Assembly (NCBI GenBank): GCA_030681375.1
Contig: JAUXWM010000037.1
Span: 36,247 to 100,246 of the forward strand
Length of the DNA stretch: 64,000 bases
Origin: Gallionella sp.
Lineage (GTDB): Bacteria > Pseudomonadota > Gammaproteobacteria > Burkholderiales > Gallionellaceae
Reading direction: 5' to 3'
In this document: positions 42,870 to 52,057 of the stretch, one piece after another
Position numbering within the stretch: position 1 is the stretch's first letter
Layout of the letters: every line of letters begins with the position of its first letter
Translations under genes and position numbers: made by a program
The notes under the pieces: model-generated
The model's database searches: none
Seen by the model: the letters and a program-made list of their open reading frames with translations, nothing else
What the model was told of the DNA's origin: nothing

Positions 42870-43967
42870 ATGATGAGTTTTACCGAAATTGATGTGCAGA
42901 ATGCATTGAAGAACCTGATCGACCCGAACACCAAACAGGATTTTGTGAGCGGGAAATCGGTCAAAAACGTCAAGGTCAACGGCAACGATATCTCACTGGA
43001 CATCCTGTTGGGTTATCCGGCAAAGAGTGTCTGGGACGAGATCAAGTCTATGGTCGAAGCGCATTTGTCGTCCGCCTTGCCGGGTGCGGGTAAAGTCAGC
43101 GTCAGCGTGTCCAGCAAAGTGGTGCCGCATGCGGTGCAACGCGGGGTGAAACTGGTGGCGGGCGTCAAGAACATTATCGCCGTGGCGAGCGGCAAGGGCG
43201 GCGTAGGCAAGAGCACGACTGCGGTGAATCTGGCGCTGGCGCTGGCAGCCGAGGGCGCGCGAGTCGGTGTGCTGGATGCGGATATCTACGGACCATCGCA
43301 ACCGACCATGCTGGGTATTTCCGGTCAGCCCAATTCTGCGGATGACAACATGCTGGAACCGATGAGCAATCATGGACTTCAGGCCATGTCCATCGGCTTC
43401 CTGATCGATGGCGAAGATACGCCCATGGTATGGCGCGGTCCCATGGTCACCCAGGCGCTCGATCAACTGCTGCATCAGACCAAGTGGGACAACCTCGATT
43501 ATCTGGTGGTGGATTTGCCCCCCGGCACCGGTGATATCCAGTTGACGCTCGCGCAAAAAGTGCCGGTTACCGGCGCGGTGATCGTGACCACACCGCAGGA
43601 CATCGCGCTGCTGGATGCGCGCAAGGGACTCAAGATGTTTGAAAAGGTGGGCATTAAAATTGTCGGCATCGTCGAAAATATGAGCACGCATATTTGCAGC
43701 CAGTGCGGGCATGAAGAACATATCTTCGGAGCAGGCGGTGGCGAGAAAATGTGCGCGGATTACAACACCGAATTTCTCGGCGGCTTGCCGCTGGACATCC
43801 GCATACGCGAACAGGCCGACTCCGGCACGCCGACCGTGGTGGCTGACCCGGACGGCAATATTGCCAAGGTTTACAAGCAGATTGCCCGACGCATCGCGGT
43901 CAAAGTCGCGGACATGACGCAGGATCACAGTGCAGTCTTTCCCAAGATCGTGGTTCAAAACACCTGA
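42870..43967 (+). CDS. mrp: Mrp/ApbC-family iron-sulfur cluster carrier ATPase
   Basis: A 365-residue P-loop ATPase that carries [4Fe-4S] clusters. A MIP18-like N-terminal domain (about residues 1-90), the deviant Walker A GKGGVGKST (around 109-117), switch segment DADIYGPSQPTML and the cluster-binding CSQCG (around 277) are present. AGGAG precedes the start. It would help mature the many Fe-S proteins encoded nearby. Confidence 0.95.
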   Translation: MMSFTEIDVQNALKNLIDPNTKQDFVSGKSVKNVKVNGNDISLDILLGYPAKSVWDEIKSMVEAHLSSALPGAGKVSVSVSSKVVPHAVQRGVKLVAGVKNIIAVASGKGGVGKSTTAVNLALALAAEGARVGVLDADIYGPSQPTMLGISGQPNSADDNMLEPMSNHGLQAMSIGFLIDGEDTPMVWRGPMVTQALDQLLHQTKWDNLDYLVVDLPPGTGDIQLTLAQKVPVTGAVIVTTPQDIALLDARKGLKMFEKVGIKIVGIVENMSTHICSQCGHEEHIFGAGGGEKMCADYNTEFLGGLPLDIRIREQADSGTPTVVADPDGNIAKVYKQIARRIAVKVADMTQDHSAVFPKIVVQNT

Positions 43968-44328
43968 ACGTGCCGGACGGGCGGCGTTCTAGTCGCCCGC
44001 CCGGGCCTGCAGCAGCCTTCCTTAATCCCCACTATCCATTGGGAAATTCTTCCCCCATCCCCACCCCAACCCTCCCCTTGAAGGGGAGGGGAAAAGGCAT
44101 GTACAGTGGCATACTCTCCCCCCTTCAAGGGGGGAGTTGGAGGGGGGATGGGTTAAATTCAGCTAATGAACAATCCGGGTTAATCTCTTCCCTATCGAGA
44201 CGCTCCACTGACCGCGCAAGCCTTAATTGGAGTATATTTGCCGACAACTGAGCTTTATGCAGGCTGGATATGCAGATTGACTCCCTTTTTAGACTGAAAC
44301 AGCTTTCCGTTGTGCTAATGGAGCGCGA
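43968..44328. repeat. Gene-free gap holding an inverted pair of C/G-rich palindromic repeats
   Basis: Between mrp and the kinase gene, 44054-44152 contains two palindromic units in head-to-head orientation. Each has CCCCTTGAAGGGG or CCCCCTTCAAGGGGG at its core, and the outer ends CCCATCCCC / GGGGATGGG act as imperfect terminal inverted repeats. The units are the same family as at 53.7 and 54.2 kb. The layout resembles a small non-autonomous mobile element. Confidence 0.75.
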
Positions 44329-45963
44329 ATGAGTAATAAAAATCCGGCTGAAGCCGAGCGACGCAATAGCACTAATTTGCGCGCAGCCGTTGAAGACAGG
44401 CTTGCCCACAGTCCGCCGGATACGGCGTTGCCGATACGTCCGGCTGAAGAACTCTTGCACATACTGCAAGTGCATCAGATCGAACTGGAAATGCAGAACG
44501 AAAATCTGCGCCAGACCCAGCTTGCACTGGAAGAATCCCGTGACCGTTATGTAAATCTCTATGACTTCGCACCGGTTGCCTATCTCACCCTCAACCACCA
44601 GGGTCTGATTTCCGAGATCAACCTTACCGGCACCCGATTGCTCGGGCTTGAGCGCCAGAAGCTGAACAAGTGCCGATTTGCTCAGCTCATCGTAAATAGT
44701 GACCACGAGCGCTGGAACAAATGTTTTCAGGCTGTATTGAATAACATGGGCACTTGTGTCTGCGAGGTGATGCTGCGGCGTGGCGATGACTCGACTTTTT
44801 GGGCGCAGTTAGACTTTCTGTACCAGAAGGATGAAAACGGTGTTGAAAGTGTGCGCACGGTGTTGAGCGATATTTCAGTACGCAAGCACGCAGAAAAGCT
44901 ACTGCACGAATCTGAAGAAAAGTTCCGCGCTATTTTTGAGGGTACTCTGGATGGTATTGTACTGGTTGACGACAGCGGCATGATAGTCGATTTCAATCCG
45001 GTGTTCGTGCAGCAAAGCGGGCTGCCACCCGAACGACTCATGCAGACACGGCTATGGGAATTGCGCCCTGTCGACCAGTTTGAACGGGCAAAAGCACGTT
45101 TTTTCAGCGTGCTGGAGACAGGGGTGGGTGGGGTGGCCGAGGTGAAATACAAGAAGCCAGACGGCAGCGTGATCAATATCGAATTTCGCTCGACCCCGAT
45201 ACAAATAGGCAATAAACGCTACATGCAAAGCATAGTGCGTGATATTACCGAGCACAAGTCCAGAGAACTTGAGCTTCATAATTACCAGCAACTATTGCGT
45301 GACATGGCAGCCAATAGCTCGGCATTGCGCGAGGCGGAAAGCAAGCGCATCGCTCGCGAGCTACATGATGAACTGGGGCAGCTCTTGACGGCATTACGCA
45401 TGGATATTTCCTTGTTACGCATCGAATTTAGCGAGCGCGATCCGTCATTGAAAGCCAAGATACAAGATATGCTGATACTGGTGGATAAATCCATACAGGG
45501 GGTGCGCGATGTCACAGTCAATCTGCGCCCGGCGGCGCTGAATATGGGGATTGTTCCCGCCATTGCGTGGCTATGTGACGAATTTCCCGGACGCACGAAT
45601 ACAAGCTGTACGCTACGGGTCATCAATGAATCGGTTGCTCTGGACGACGCACGCACCGTGGCACTGTTTCGCATCGTGCAGGAATCGTTGACCAATATCG
45701 CACGCCACGCTCAGGCTACGCGCGTTGAAATTACCGTCGAGCAGAGCGGTGAGGATATCGTCCTGAAAATACACGATGACGGCAAGGGCTTCGATCCGGC
45801 CATTAACTCGTCTAATAAATCTTTTGGCTTGATGGGTATGCGCGAACGCGCTATCGCATTGGGTGGCGAGGTTATAATCGACAGCGCACCATCCGAGGGG
45901 ACGGTCATTTTCGTCCGGATACCGATTTTTCATGTATGTCCCGGGAGAAGAATTGATGATTAA
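44329..45963 (+). CDS. PAS-domain histidine kinase (NarX/UhpB type)
   Basis: A 544-residue cytoplasmic sensor with no membrane segment. Two PAS domains (about residues 70-190 and 200-315) precede a HisKA_3 dimerisation domain with the phospho-histidine in ARELHDELGQ (around 344), and a HATPase (NIARHAQATRVEI; DDGKGFDP; GLMGMRERA) ends the protein. It overlaps its response regulator by 8 bases, so they are a pair. The PAS ligand or redox cofactor is unknown. Confidence 0.93.
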   Translation: MSNKNPAEAERRNSTNLRAAVEDRLAHSPPDTALPIRPAEELLHILQVHQIELEMQNENLRQTQLALEESRDRYVNLYDFAPVAYLTLNHQGLISEINLTGTRLLGLERQKLNKCRFAQLIVNSDHERWNKCFQAVLNNMGTCVCEVMLRRGDDSTFWAQLDFLYQKDENGVESVRTVLSDISVRKHAEKLLHESEEKFRAIFEGTLDGIVLVDDSGMIVDFNPVFVQQSGLPPERLMQTRLWELRPVDQFERAKARFFSVLETGVGGVAEVKYKKPDGSVINIEFRSTPIQIGNKRYMQSIVRDITEHKSRELELHNYQQLLRDMAANSSALREAESKRIARELHDELGQLLTALRMDISLLRIEFSERDPSLKAKIQDMLILVDKSIQGVRDVTVNLRPAALNMGIVPAIAWLCDEFPGRTNTSCTLRVINESVALDDARTVALFRIVQESLTNIARHAQATRVEITVEQSGEDIVLKIHDDGKGFDPAINSSNKSFGLMGMRERAIALGGEVIIDSAPSEGTVIFVRIPIFHVCPGRRIDD

Positions 45964-46594
45964 TCTATTGATTGCCGACGACCATGCCATCGTACGCGAA
46001 GGCATCAGAAAAATAATTGCGTTGACTGTAGATATCAAGGTGGCGGCCGATGCGGTTGATGGCCCCGGGGTGCTGCAAAAACTGCACAGTCCGGCTGTTT
46101 TTGACATGGTACTGCTGGACCTGACCATGCCGGGGGCCGCTGGCATAGACTTGATCGGGCGTATCAAGGCCTGTCGTGCAAGCTTGCCTATTCTTGTTTT
46201 CAGTATGCATAACGAGCCGCAGATCGCGTCTCGCGTGATCAAGGCTGGCGCTGCGGGCTTTATTTCCAAGGATAGCGATCCCGAAATCCTGCTGGAAGCC
46301 ATACGCCGCGTTGCTGCCGGAGGTAAGTATATAGACCCAGTTCTGGCTGAACAGCTGGCTTTTGATACCTTGTTACCTGAGAATCGCGCACCTCACGCCT
46401 TGCTTTCCGATCGGGAATTTGAAGTTTTCAGCCTGCTGGTTGCTGGCAAACGAGTCAATGAAATCGCCGAGCAACTGATTATCAGCAACAAAACGGTGAG
46501 CACCCACAAGCTGCATCTGATGGAAAAAATGAAATTGGGTAGCACTGCGGAACTGGTGCGCTACGCGGTCGAGCATAAATTATTTCAGGATTGA
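45956..46594 (+). CDS. LuxR/NarL-family response regulator
   Basis: A 212-residue regulator: receiver domain (DDHAIVREG; phospho-aspartate in LLDLTMPG near 53; lysine in FISKDSD) and a C-terminal LuxR HTH (LSDREFEVFSLLVAGKRVNE; SNKTVSTHKLHLMEKM). ATG 45956 overlaps the kinase stop codon. Targets are not evident from the sequence. Confidence 0.94.
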   Translation: MINLLIADDHAIVREGIRKIIALTVDIKVAADAVDGPGVLQKLHSPAVFDMVLLDLTMPGAAGIDLIGRIKACRASLPILVFSMHNEPQIASRVIKAGAAGFISKDSDPEILLEAIRRVAAGGKYIDPVLAEQLAFDTLLPENRAPHALLSDREFEVFSLLVAGKRVNEIAEQLIISNKTVSTHKLHLMEKMKLGSTAELVRYAVEHKLFQD

Positions 46595-46596
46595 TC

Positions 46597-46618
46597 ATGC
46601 TGACGTTTTTGTCAGCAT
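46597..46618 (+). terminator. Hairpin just after the response regulator
   Basis: Perfect 8-bp arms ATGCTGAC and GTCAGCAT flank a GTTTTT loop, starting three bases after the stop codon. No T-run follows the stem, so termination is uncertain. Confidence 0.4.
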
Positions 46619-46767
46619 CAGCATCCACTAGACGCGATAGAGCAGCATCACAGTCCAGATTTGTGGTTGAACTGCTTGTCTCGCCTCCCCGAATCAGGCA
46701 TTCAGGCGTGAGATTACCCAAGAAAATAACTTATAAAACAAATGGATAGCGCGACTATCTTTGCAAT

Positions 46768-46795
46768 ACTTCCCACTTCCCACTTCCCACTTCCC
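46768..46795. repeat. Short tandem repeat, 4 x 7 bp (ACTTCCC)
   Basis: Four perfect copies of ACTTCCC stand in a gene-free stretch (46595-46881) between the response regulator and the broken hsp20. Slippage-prone. The rest of that stretch shows no gene. Confidence 0.85.
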
Positions 46796-46881
46796 AAAGC
46801 ACACTAGGGAAATTCCTACTGAACATAAGTATTGCCGAGAAATAAATCAGCATCTCCTGATGGTGACGACAGAATCGATCT

Positions 46882-47191
46882 GTGCATAATCAGCGCGCCT
46901 TCAGGGAATTGGAAGATGCCAGTAATCGCTTGAATCGTATTTTCTGGCGGCTCTCTGCAAGAGGGCATGCTGACCATTCAGGGTGAACGCAAGCAGGAAA
47001 AGGAGGGGGAAAACAAGAGGTTTCACCGGATTGAACGCGCTTACGGCAGTTTTGTGCGCAGCAGCTTCAGGCTGCCGGAGAATGTAGAAGAATCCAGTGT
47101 AATTGCGGAGTTCAAGGATGGCATGCTCAATGTCACACTGCCCAAGTCAAAAAAGGCAGAGAGCAAGTCCGTCAATGTGAACATCGCCTAG
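46882..47191 (+). pseudogene. Hsp20/alpha-crystallin remnant with internal deletion and frame change
   Basis: One frame near 46891-46941 reads AFRELEDASNRLNRIF, the typical N-terminus of bacterial Hsp20. A different frame from about 46950 reads GMLTIQGERKQEKEG and continues through FRLPENV and KDGMLNVTLPK to a normal C-terminus. About 50 residues of the crystallin domain between them are missing. A short ATG-started 74-aa product (46967-47191) could still be made, but it lacks the first strands. Best read as a decayed hsp20. Confidence 0.72.
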
Positions 47192-47197
47192 GGTCTG

Positions 47198-47248
47198 CCT
47201 TGTCCCCCTCTTCTTCCATCGGGGGGTGGAAGAAGAGGGGGCACAAGG
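47198..47248 (+). terminator. Long hairpin after the hsp20 remnant
   Basis: Arms CCTTGTCCCCCTCTTCTTCCA and TGGAAGAAGAGGGGG-CACAAGG pair along about 21 bp with one bulge; the loop is TCGGGGGG. It lies in the leader region of the cold-shock gene, so it may end the upstream transcript or shape the csp leader. Confidence 0.6.
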
Positions 47249-47292
47249 CGGCAACAAGCAGCAGGTTTTTTTAATCGCAAGGAGAGCGTTAC

Positions 47293-47496
47293 ATGGCAAC
47301 AGGTACAGTTAAATGGTTCAACGACGAAAAAGGCTTTGGTTTTATCGCTCCCGACGATGGGGGAGATGATTTATTCGCGCACTTCTCCGCGATCAATATC
47401 AACGGTTTCAAGTCACTCAAAGAAGGGCAAAAAATCAGCTTCGAAGTAGCGCAAGGTCCCAAGGGCAGGCAAGCTGCCAACATCCAGGTCGTCTAA
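47293..47496 (+). CDS. cspA: CspA-family cold-shock / RNA-chaperone protein
   Basis: A 67-residue single cold-shock domain with both RNA-binding motifs: KGFGFI (residues about 16-21) and DLFAHFSAI (around 29). GGAGAG precedes the ATG. These proteins melt RNA secondary structure. Standard length and sequence. Confidence 0.96.
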   Translation: MATGTVKWFNDEKGFGFIAPDDGGDDLFAHFSAININGFKSLKEGQKISFEVAQGPKGRQAANIQVV

Positions 47497-47728
47497 CGGA
47501 TTGTTTTTCTCACGCACAATGGCAGCTGCATCAGCGACAAGGTACAATGCGGCTGCCAACTCATCCAGAAGGATGTGCAGTGTGTCTTCATTACCGGCAT
47601 TAAAATCACATATCCATTTGCATGGATTTTTTTGTCGTTCTGCGTCAAGAAGTAAGCAGAAATTCGGACGGCAGCATGGCTTAGATATTGTCGGTGCGGA
47701 CAGTAATACCCCCGCGATCACTCACGTC

Positions 47729-49771
47729 ATGAAGGACGAAGCGGAAGTGAGTTTGACGAAAAATAAATACAGTATTCGGCAACAAGTCATTTTTTTGACT
47801 TTCATCCCGATGCTGGTCATGACGATCAGCCTGGAAGCCTTCTTCCTGCATACCCGCTTCTCCGATCTGGACAACGGATTGTTGGAACGGGGTAAACTCA
47901 TCGCTCACCAACTAGCTTCCAGTAGTGAATACGGCGTGTTTTCAAATAACACACTATTTTTGCAGAACATCGCCTCTGGCGTCTTACAGCAACCCGATGT
48001 GCGTGCTGTGCTGATTCTGAATGCTGCTTCCGAACCATTGATTGCAGTTGGTGGAATTTTCGATACGAATGCGAATATCAAAGCAAGCGACATTATTAAA
48101 AATAACCAATTTAATAACTTACGCGATGTTAATCGCGCGGTCGATACGTTGACGACGATACGTCACAACCGAGAAGGTTTGTGGATTTTTCAACCCATAC
48201 TTCCGACGCAAGTCGTATTGAATGAACTGGATTCTTTTCAGACCGCGCGACATGTAGGTGCGGCCATCGTGGAAATGAGCAATGCGCGTGTGCTGCAAAT
48301 CAAGAACCAGACGCTGATCTATACCCTGCTGGCAACCTTGCTGTTTTTTTCCGCCGCGCTTTACCTGATACACCTTGCCGGTCGCCGCATTACCAACCCT
48401 ATTCGCAATTTGAGTGAGGCGATCCAGACGATAGGCGAGGGCGATCTTGAAACACGCGTTTCTGTTTTTACACGTATCAGGGAGCTGAATACTCTGGCGC
48501 GTGGCATCAATAATATGGCGGAACAACTGCTGCAAGATCGCATGTTATTGCAGCGCCGGGTGGATGAAGCCACTTCTGAATTACGCGACAAAAAGGAGGG
48601 AGCGGAACGCGCCAATCATGACAAGAGCCGCTTCCTGGCGGCGGCCAGTCACGATATGCGCCAACCCATACATGCCCTGGGTTTATATCTGGCCGAACTG
48701 AGACGCAAGATTCCCGGCACGGAGCAACAGCGCCTGATCGGGCAAGTAGAGCACTCCGTCGATGCAATTTCGGCATTGATAAATTCCTTGCTTGATATTT
48801 CCAAGCTGGATGCGGGGGCGATCGTGCCGCAGAAGCAGATTTGTGATCTGTCTGCGCTGCTGGAGCGACTTGTGGCGGATTTTAAAATGTTGGCGCACAT
48901 CAAGAATATCCGGCTGATGTTTCGCCCATTTCAAGGATATGCAATCAGCGATCCCGTCCTGCTGGAACGCATTTTGATGAATCTGCTTAGCAATGCAATA
49001 CGTTATACCCCGCCGGGCGGAACAGTACTGATTGCCTGCAGGAAGCGTGGCAATCAGTTGCGCATAGAAGTGCGAGACAATGGCATCGGTATTGCACAGG
49101 CCGACCAGGTTAATATTTTTCGCGAATTCTTTCAGTTGGCTCAGAAACAGCCCGATACGCAAAATGGAGCCGGACTGGGATTGGCCATCGTTGACCGACT
49201 GGTCAAGTTGCTGGGTCATCACATTGCGTTACGCTCGGCACCCGGTAAGGGAACCCTGTTCGCACTGGAGCTTGCCGTTGCGCCCAAGCCTGTTGAGCAG
49301 GCTGCAATACCGGATTTTTCTGTCTTACCCGCGCCTGAACCCTGTAGTGAAGTCGTACCGTTGGCAGGGAAAAAATTGCTAATCGTGGACGACGATGAGC
49401 TGGTACTGGATAGCACGGCGACGCTACTCGCATCCTGGGGGTGTGTGGTGTCAGTTGCCGCTACACTCGAAGCTGTGCAAAGCCTGCTTGCTGAAGGTGC
49501 CGTTTGGGATTTTCTTATCAGCGATTATGATCTGGGTGATGATCTGACCGGACTCGACGTTATTGCCATGGTGCGTCAGCATACGGGCAAGCCGACACCG
49601 TGTATGCTGATCAGCGGCGATACCTCTCCGGCTATTATGAAATTGGCAGATGCCGCCGGATATGCCTTGCTGCACAAGCCGGTCAAACCCGCAAAGCTGA
49701 GGTCATTGATGCAGTACTTGCTGAAGAAAAGCGCTACGGAACAAGCTCAGCCTGACACTATTCATGGTTGA
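47729..49771 (+). CDS. Membrane hybrid histidine kinase with C-terminal receiver
   Basis: A 680-residue protein. TM1 at about residues 20-40, a periplasmic sensor of about 145 residues, TM2 near 195-215, HAMP, HisKA with AAASHDMRQPIHA (histidine near 308), HATPase (NAIRYTPPGG; DNGIGI; GAGLGLAIV) and a receiver domain (IVDDDELVLD; ISDYDLGDD). The frame stays open 228 bases upstream, but that part is low in coding character. ATG 47729 is the best start, with nearby GTG/TTG as alternatives. It lies upstream of metal-efflux genes and may sense metal. Confidence 0.88.
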   Translation: MKDEAEVSLTKNKYSIRQQVIFLTFIPMLVMTISLEAFFLHTRFSDLDNGLLERGKLIAHQLASSSEYGVFSNNTLFLQNIASGVLQQPDVRAVLILNAASEPLIAVGGIFDTNANIKASDIIKNNQFNNLRDVNRAVDTLTTIRHNREGLWIFQPILPTQVVLNELDSFQTARHVGAAIVEMSNARVLQIKNQTLIYTLLATLLFFSAALYLIHLAGRRITNPIRNLSEAIQTIGEGDLETRVSVFTRIRELNTLARGINNMAEQLLQDRMLLQRRVDEATSELRDKKEGAERANHDKSRFLAAASHDMRQPIHALGLYLAELRRKIPGTEQQRLIGQVEHSVDAISALINSLLDISKLDAGAIVPQKQICDLSALLERLVADFKMLAHIKNIRLMFRPFQGYAISDPVLLERILMNLLSNAIRYTPPGGTVLIACRKRGNQLRIEVRDNGIGIAQADQVNIFREFFQLAQKQPDTQNGAGLGLAIVDRLVKLLGHHIALRSAPGKGTLFALELAVAPKPVEQAAIPDFSVLPAPEPCSEVVPLAGKKLLIVDDDELVLDSTATLLASWGCVVSVAATLEAVQSLLAEGAVWDFLISDYDLGDDLTGLDVIAMVRQHTGKPTPCMLISGDTSPAIMKLADAAGYALLHKPVKPAKLRSLMQYLLKKSATEQAQPDTIHG

Positions 49772-49802
49772 CAGGCGAGCCGGATTATGGAAAGCTGCCC
49801 AC

Positions 49803-50183
49803 ATGTTACCAGCCACCCGAAAATTTATTGCAGTCCTGTTAGCCGTCTGGCTGCCGCTGTTCAGTGGCGGGGTGCTGGCGGAATCGCTATCCATGCAGTT
49901 GCAACGCGGTTCGTGCCATGAAGTTGCGCAGAATGCAGTAGCAGACGAACACACGCATCACCAGCTTGCGCCCGCTGCTGTTGACGATCAATCAACTGAT
50001 CAGCATGGATCTTCCTGCAACGCCTGCGGTGTCTGTCATCTGGCTTGCAGCGGCTATCTGGCCGTGTCGGATTTGTCTGGCGTGGCTGTGCATCGGGCCG
50101 CTATTTCGGTCGTTTCATATTTATTGTCGTTTCATTCCATCACCAGTATTCCGCTGCTTCCTCCCCCTCTCGCCCGCGCCTGA
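49803..50183 (+). CDS. Secreted His/Cys-rich metal-binding protein (DUF2946/CzcI-like)
   Basis: A 126-residue protein with a signal peptide (AVWLPLFSGGVLAES). The mature part has a histidine cluster (ADEHTHHQLAP), then CNACGVCHLACSGY, a likely metal site, and a hydrophobic C-terminal stretch. It resembles the small proteins that precede czc/cus operons. An in-frame ATG at 49764 overlaps the kinase stop codon; ATG 49803 keeps a clean signal peptide. Probably a metal-responsive periplasmic accessory. Confidence 0.68.
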   Translation: MLPATRKFIAVLLAVWLPLFSGGVLAESLSMQLQRGSCHEVAQNAVADEHTHHQLAPAAVDDQSTDQHGSSCNACGVCHLACSGYLAVSDLSGVAVHRAAISVVSYLLSFHSITSIPLLPPPLARA

Positions 50184-50394
50184 CGCGGGATTGCTACGCC
50201 TGTCAGTTTTGTAAACTGACATCCCATCTCGTGTCGTCTTATTTGCTGGCCGAACTGCGTCCGCAAATTGATAACTACGCCATAGCAAATCGCATTCGAT
50301 GCTGATCGCCGTTCATAACTTAGGGCAATCATACTGTCTGCGTAGCGCATGGAATTATTAAATTCAATACAAAACATAGAGTTGGAGAATAGTC

Positions 50395-50736
50395 ATGCTA
50401 CATATTATTACAAGCAGTTTATTTCTTGTTTTGCTGGCCAGCACGAATGTCGGCGCAGCGGATCATCAACACATGAGCCACGATGTAGTGCAAACGGCTG
50501 ATGTTGCGAAAACCATGCAATGGACAAATGGCGAGGTGAAAAGGGTGGATCACAAAAAAGGCAAGGTCACGTTGCACCACGCCGAGATCGTGAATGTTAT
50601 GCCCGCCATGACCATGGCCTACCGCCTCAAGGACACGGCAATGCTGAAATCCCTGCATGCGGGTGACAAGGTGAGCTTCGTGCTCGAAAAACAGGGCGAC
50701 GCCTACCTTGTGACCCATATCAGTTTGGTCAAGTAA
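50395..50736 (+). CDS. cusF: CusF-like periplasmic copper-binding protein (variant site)
   Basis: A 113-residue protein with a signal peptide and an OB-fold CusF domain (GEVKRVDHKKGKVTLHHAEI; MPAMTMAYR). CusF binds Cu(I)/Ag(I) through a His, two Met and a stacking Trp (WPxMTM). Here the Trp position reads Met (MPAMTM). It hands metal to CusB/CusA. The HxHM-rich N-terminus (DHQHMSHD) may bind additional metal. Confidence 0.88.
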   Translation: MLHIITSSLFLVLLASTNVGAADHQHMSHDVVQTADVAKTMQWTNGEVKRVDHKKGKVTLHHAEIVNVMPAMTMAYRLKDTAMLKSLHAGDKVSFVLEKQGDAYLVTHISLVK

Positions 50737-50794
50737 ACAACAGGCTCGGGATGCAGGCAATGTTTACCTAATCCCGAACTGATAAGGAAAAACC

Positions 50795-52057
50795 ATGAAA
50801 AATATAATTTCCCTGTTGCTGCTGGCCTGTATTGTCAGCCCGCTCGCACAGGCTGCAGAACCGCCGTTGGGCGGGGATGTGCAAGGCTTGTTGAACTATG
50901 CCCGCGAGCATAATCCCGAATTTGCCGCGACTCGCCATGAAGCGGATGCGGCGGCGCAACGTGTAACGTCTGCGGATGCCTTGCCCGACCCGGTATTGCG
51001 CACCGAATTGATGGACTTTACCAATCGGGGCACCAACAGAGGGGCGAGTCTGTTGCCGTCACAGGTGGGCGCGACACGTTATTTGCTGATGCAAAGCGTG
51101 CCCTGGTTTGGACGACGCGATTTACAGCGTGGTATTGCCGAGGCGCAATCCGGACTGGCCAGAGGGCAAACGTCGGCGACATGGGCGGCGCTGGCGGGCA
51201 ACATAAAGTCGGTTTATGCACAGTATTATTATCTGGCCGGCAGCGAAAAACTGACCCGGGAAACGCTGACGCTGATGAGCAGCCTGGAACAAGTGGCACA
51301 AACGCGTTATGCCAACGGGCTGGCTGCGCAGCAGGATGTGATACGCGCACAGCTTGAACAGACTGATTTGCGCACCGAACTGCTGGAGCTGGAAAACATG
51401 CAGCATCACATGCATGGGCGGTTGAATGTCTTGCTGTCGCGTCCTGTGATGGCAGCTTTGGTGCAACCTGCAAAGTTGCGCCCTGTCCCGGCTGCGGCGC
51501 GACTCGATTTGGCCACGCTGAATGAAAAGTTGCTTGCACGCAATCCAGAATTGCAGATGGCCGATGCGGGCATCACAGAAGCTGAGCAAAGCCGCGCACT
51601 CGCCTATAACAACCGTTATCCCGGCTTTACCCTGGGGGTGGCACCGACCCAGTCCGGTAATTCGGTGAGAAGCTGGGATTTGATGGTCGAATTCAATATC
51701 CCGCTGCAACAGGATTCACGCCGATCGCAGGAGCGCGAGGCCGAGTCTCTCCTTGCCGCATCCTCGGCACGCAGAGAGGCTTTGCTTAATCAGAGTCTGT
51801 CTGCCTTATCGGAAAGCGTGGCGGGACTGGATACGGCGCTGCGCACCGAATCATTGCTGGTGACGCGGCTGTTGCCGCAGGCCGAACTGACCTATCAATC
51901 CGCGCTGGCCGGATATGAGAATGGCCGCGTGGATTTTGCCAGCTTACTGGAGGCACAGCGCCAGATTTTGAAGGCTAAACGGCAACAGCTCAAAGCACAA
52001 CTGGAAGCGCAATTGCGACTGTCCGAAATTGAAAGCCTGCTGGGAGAAGAATTATGA
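50795..52057 (+). CDS. cusC: TolC-family outer-membrane factor, CusC-like
   Basis: A 420-residue outer-membrane channel subunit with a signal peptide (LAQAAEPP) and two TolC-type repeats rich in long helices (NPEFAATRHEADAAAQRV; NPELQMADAGITEAEQSRAL). It forms the exit duct of the CusCBA pump. Its stop overlaps the cusB start (ATGA). Confidence 0.9.
   Translation: MKNIISLLLLACIVSPLAQAAEPPLGGDVQGLLNYAREHNPEFAATRHEADAAAQRVTSADALPDPVLRTELMDFTNRGTNRGASLLPSQVGATRYLLMQSVPWFGRRDLQRGIAEAQSGLARGQTSATWAALAGNIKSVYAQYYYLAGSEKLTRETLTLMSSLEQVAQTRYANGLAAQQDVIRAQLEQTDLRTELLELENMQHHMHGRLNVLLSRPVMAALVQPAKLRPVPAAARLDLATLNEKLLARNPELQMADAGITEAEQSRALAYNNRYPGFTLGVAPTQSGNSVRSWDLMVEFNIPLQQDSRRSQEREAESLLAASSARREALLNQSLSALSESVAGLDTALRTESLLVTRLLPQAELTYQSALAGYENGRVDFASLLEAQRQILKAKRQQLKAQLEAQLRLSEIESLLGEEL

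Noticed and set aside
46768..46795. ACTTCCC repeats as a possible CRISPR array for the Cas6-like protein
   Set aside because: Units are 7 bp with no spacers. No CRISPR-like direct repeats with regular spacing were seen anywhere in the window.
47501..47728. A longer N-terminus for the hybrid kinase
   Set aside because: The 76 extra residues have no domain, precede the first membrane helix in an unlikely way and have no good start signal. The stretch reads as intergenic.
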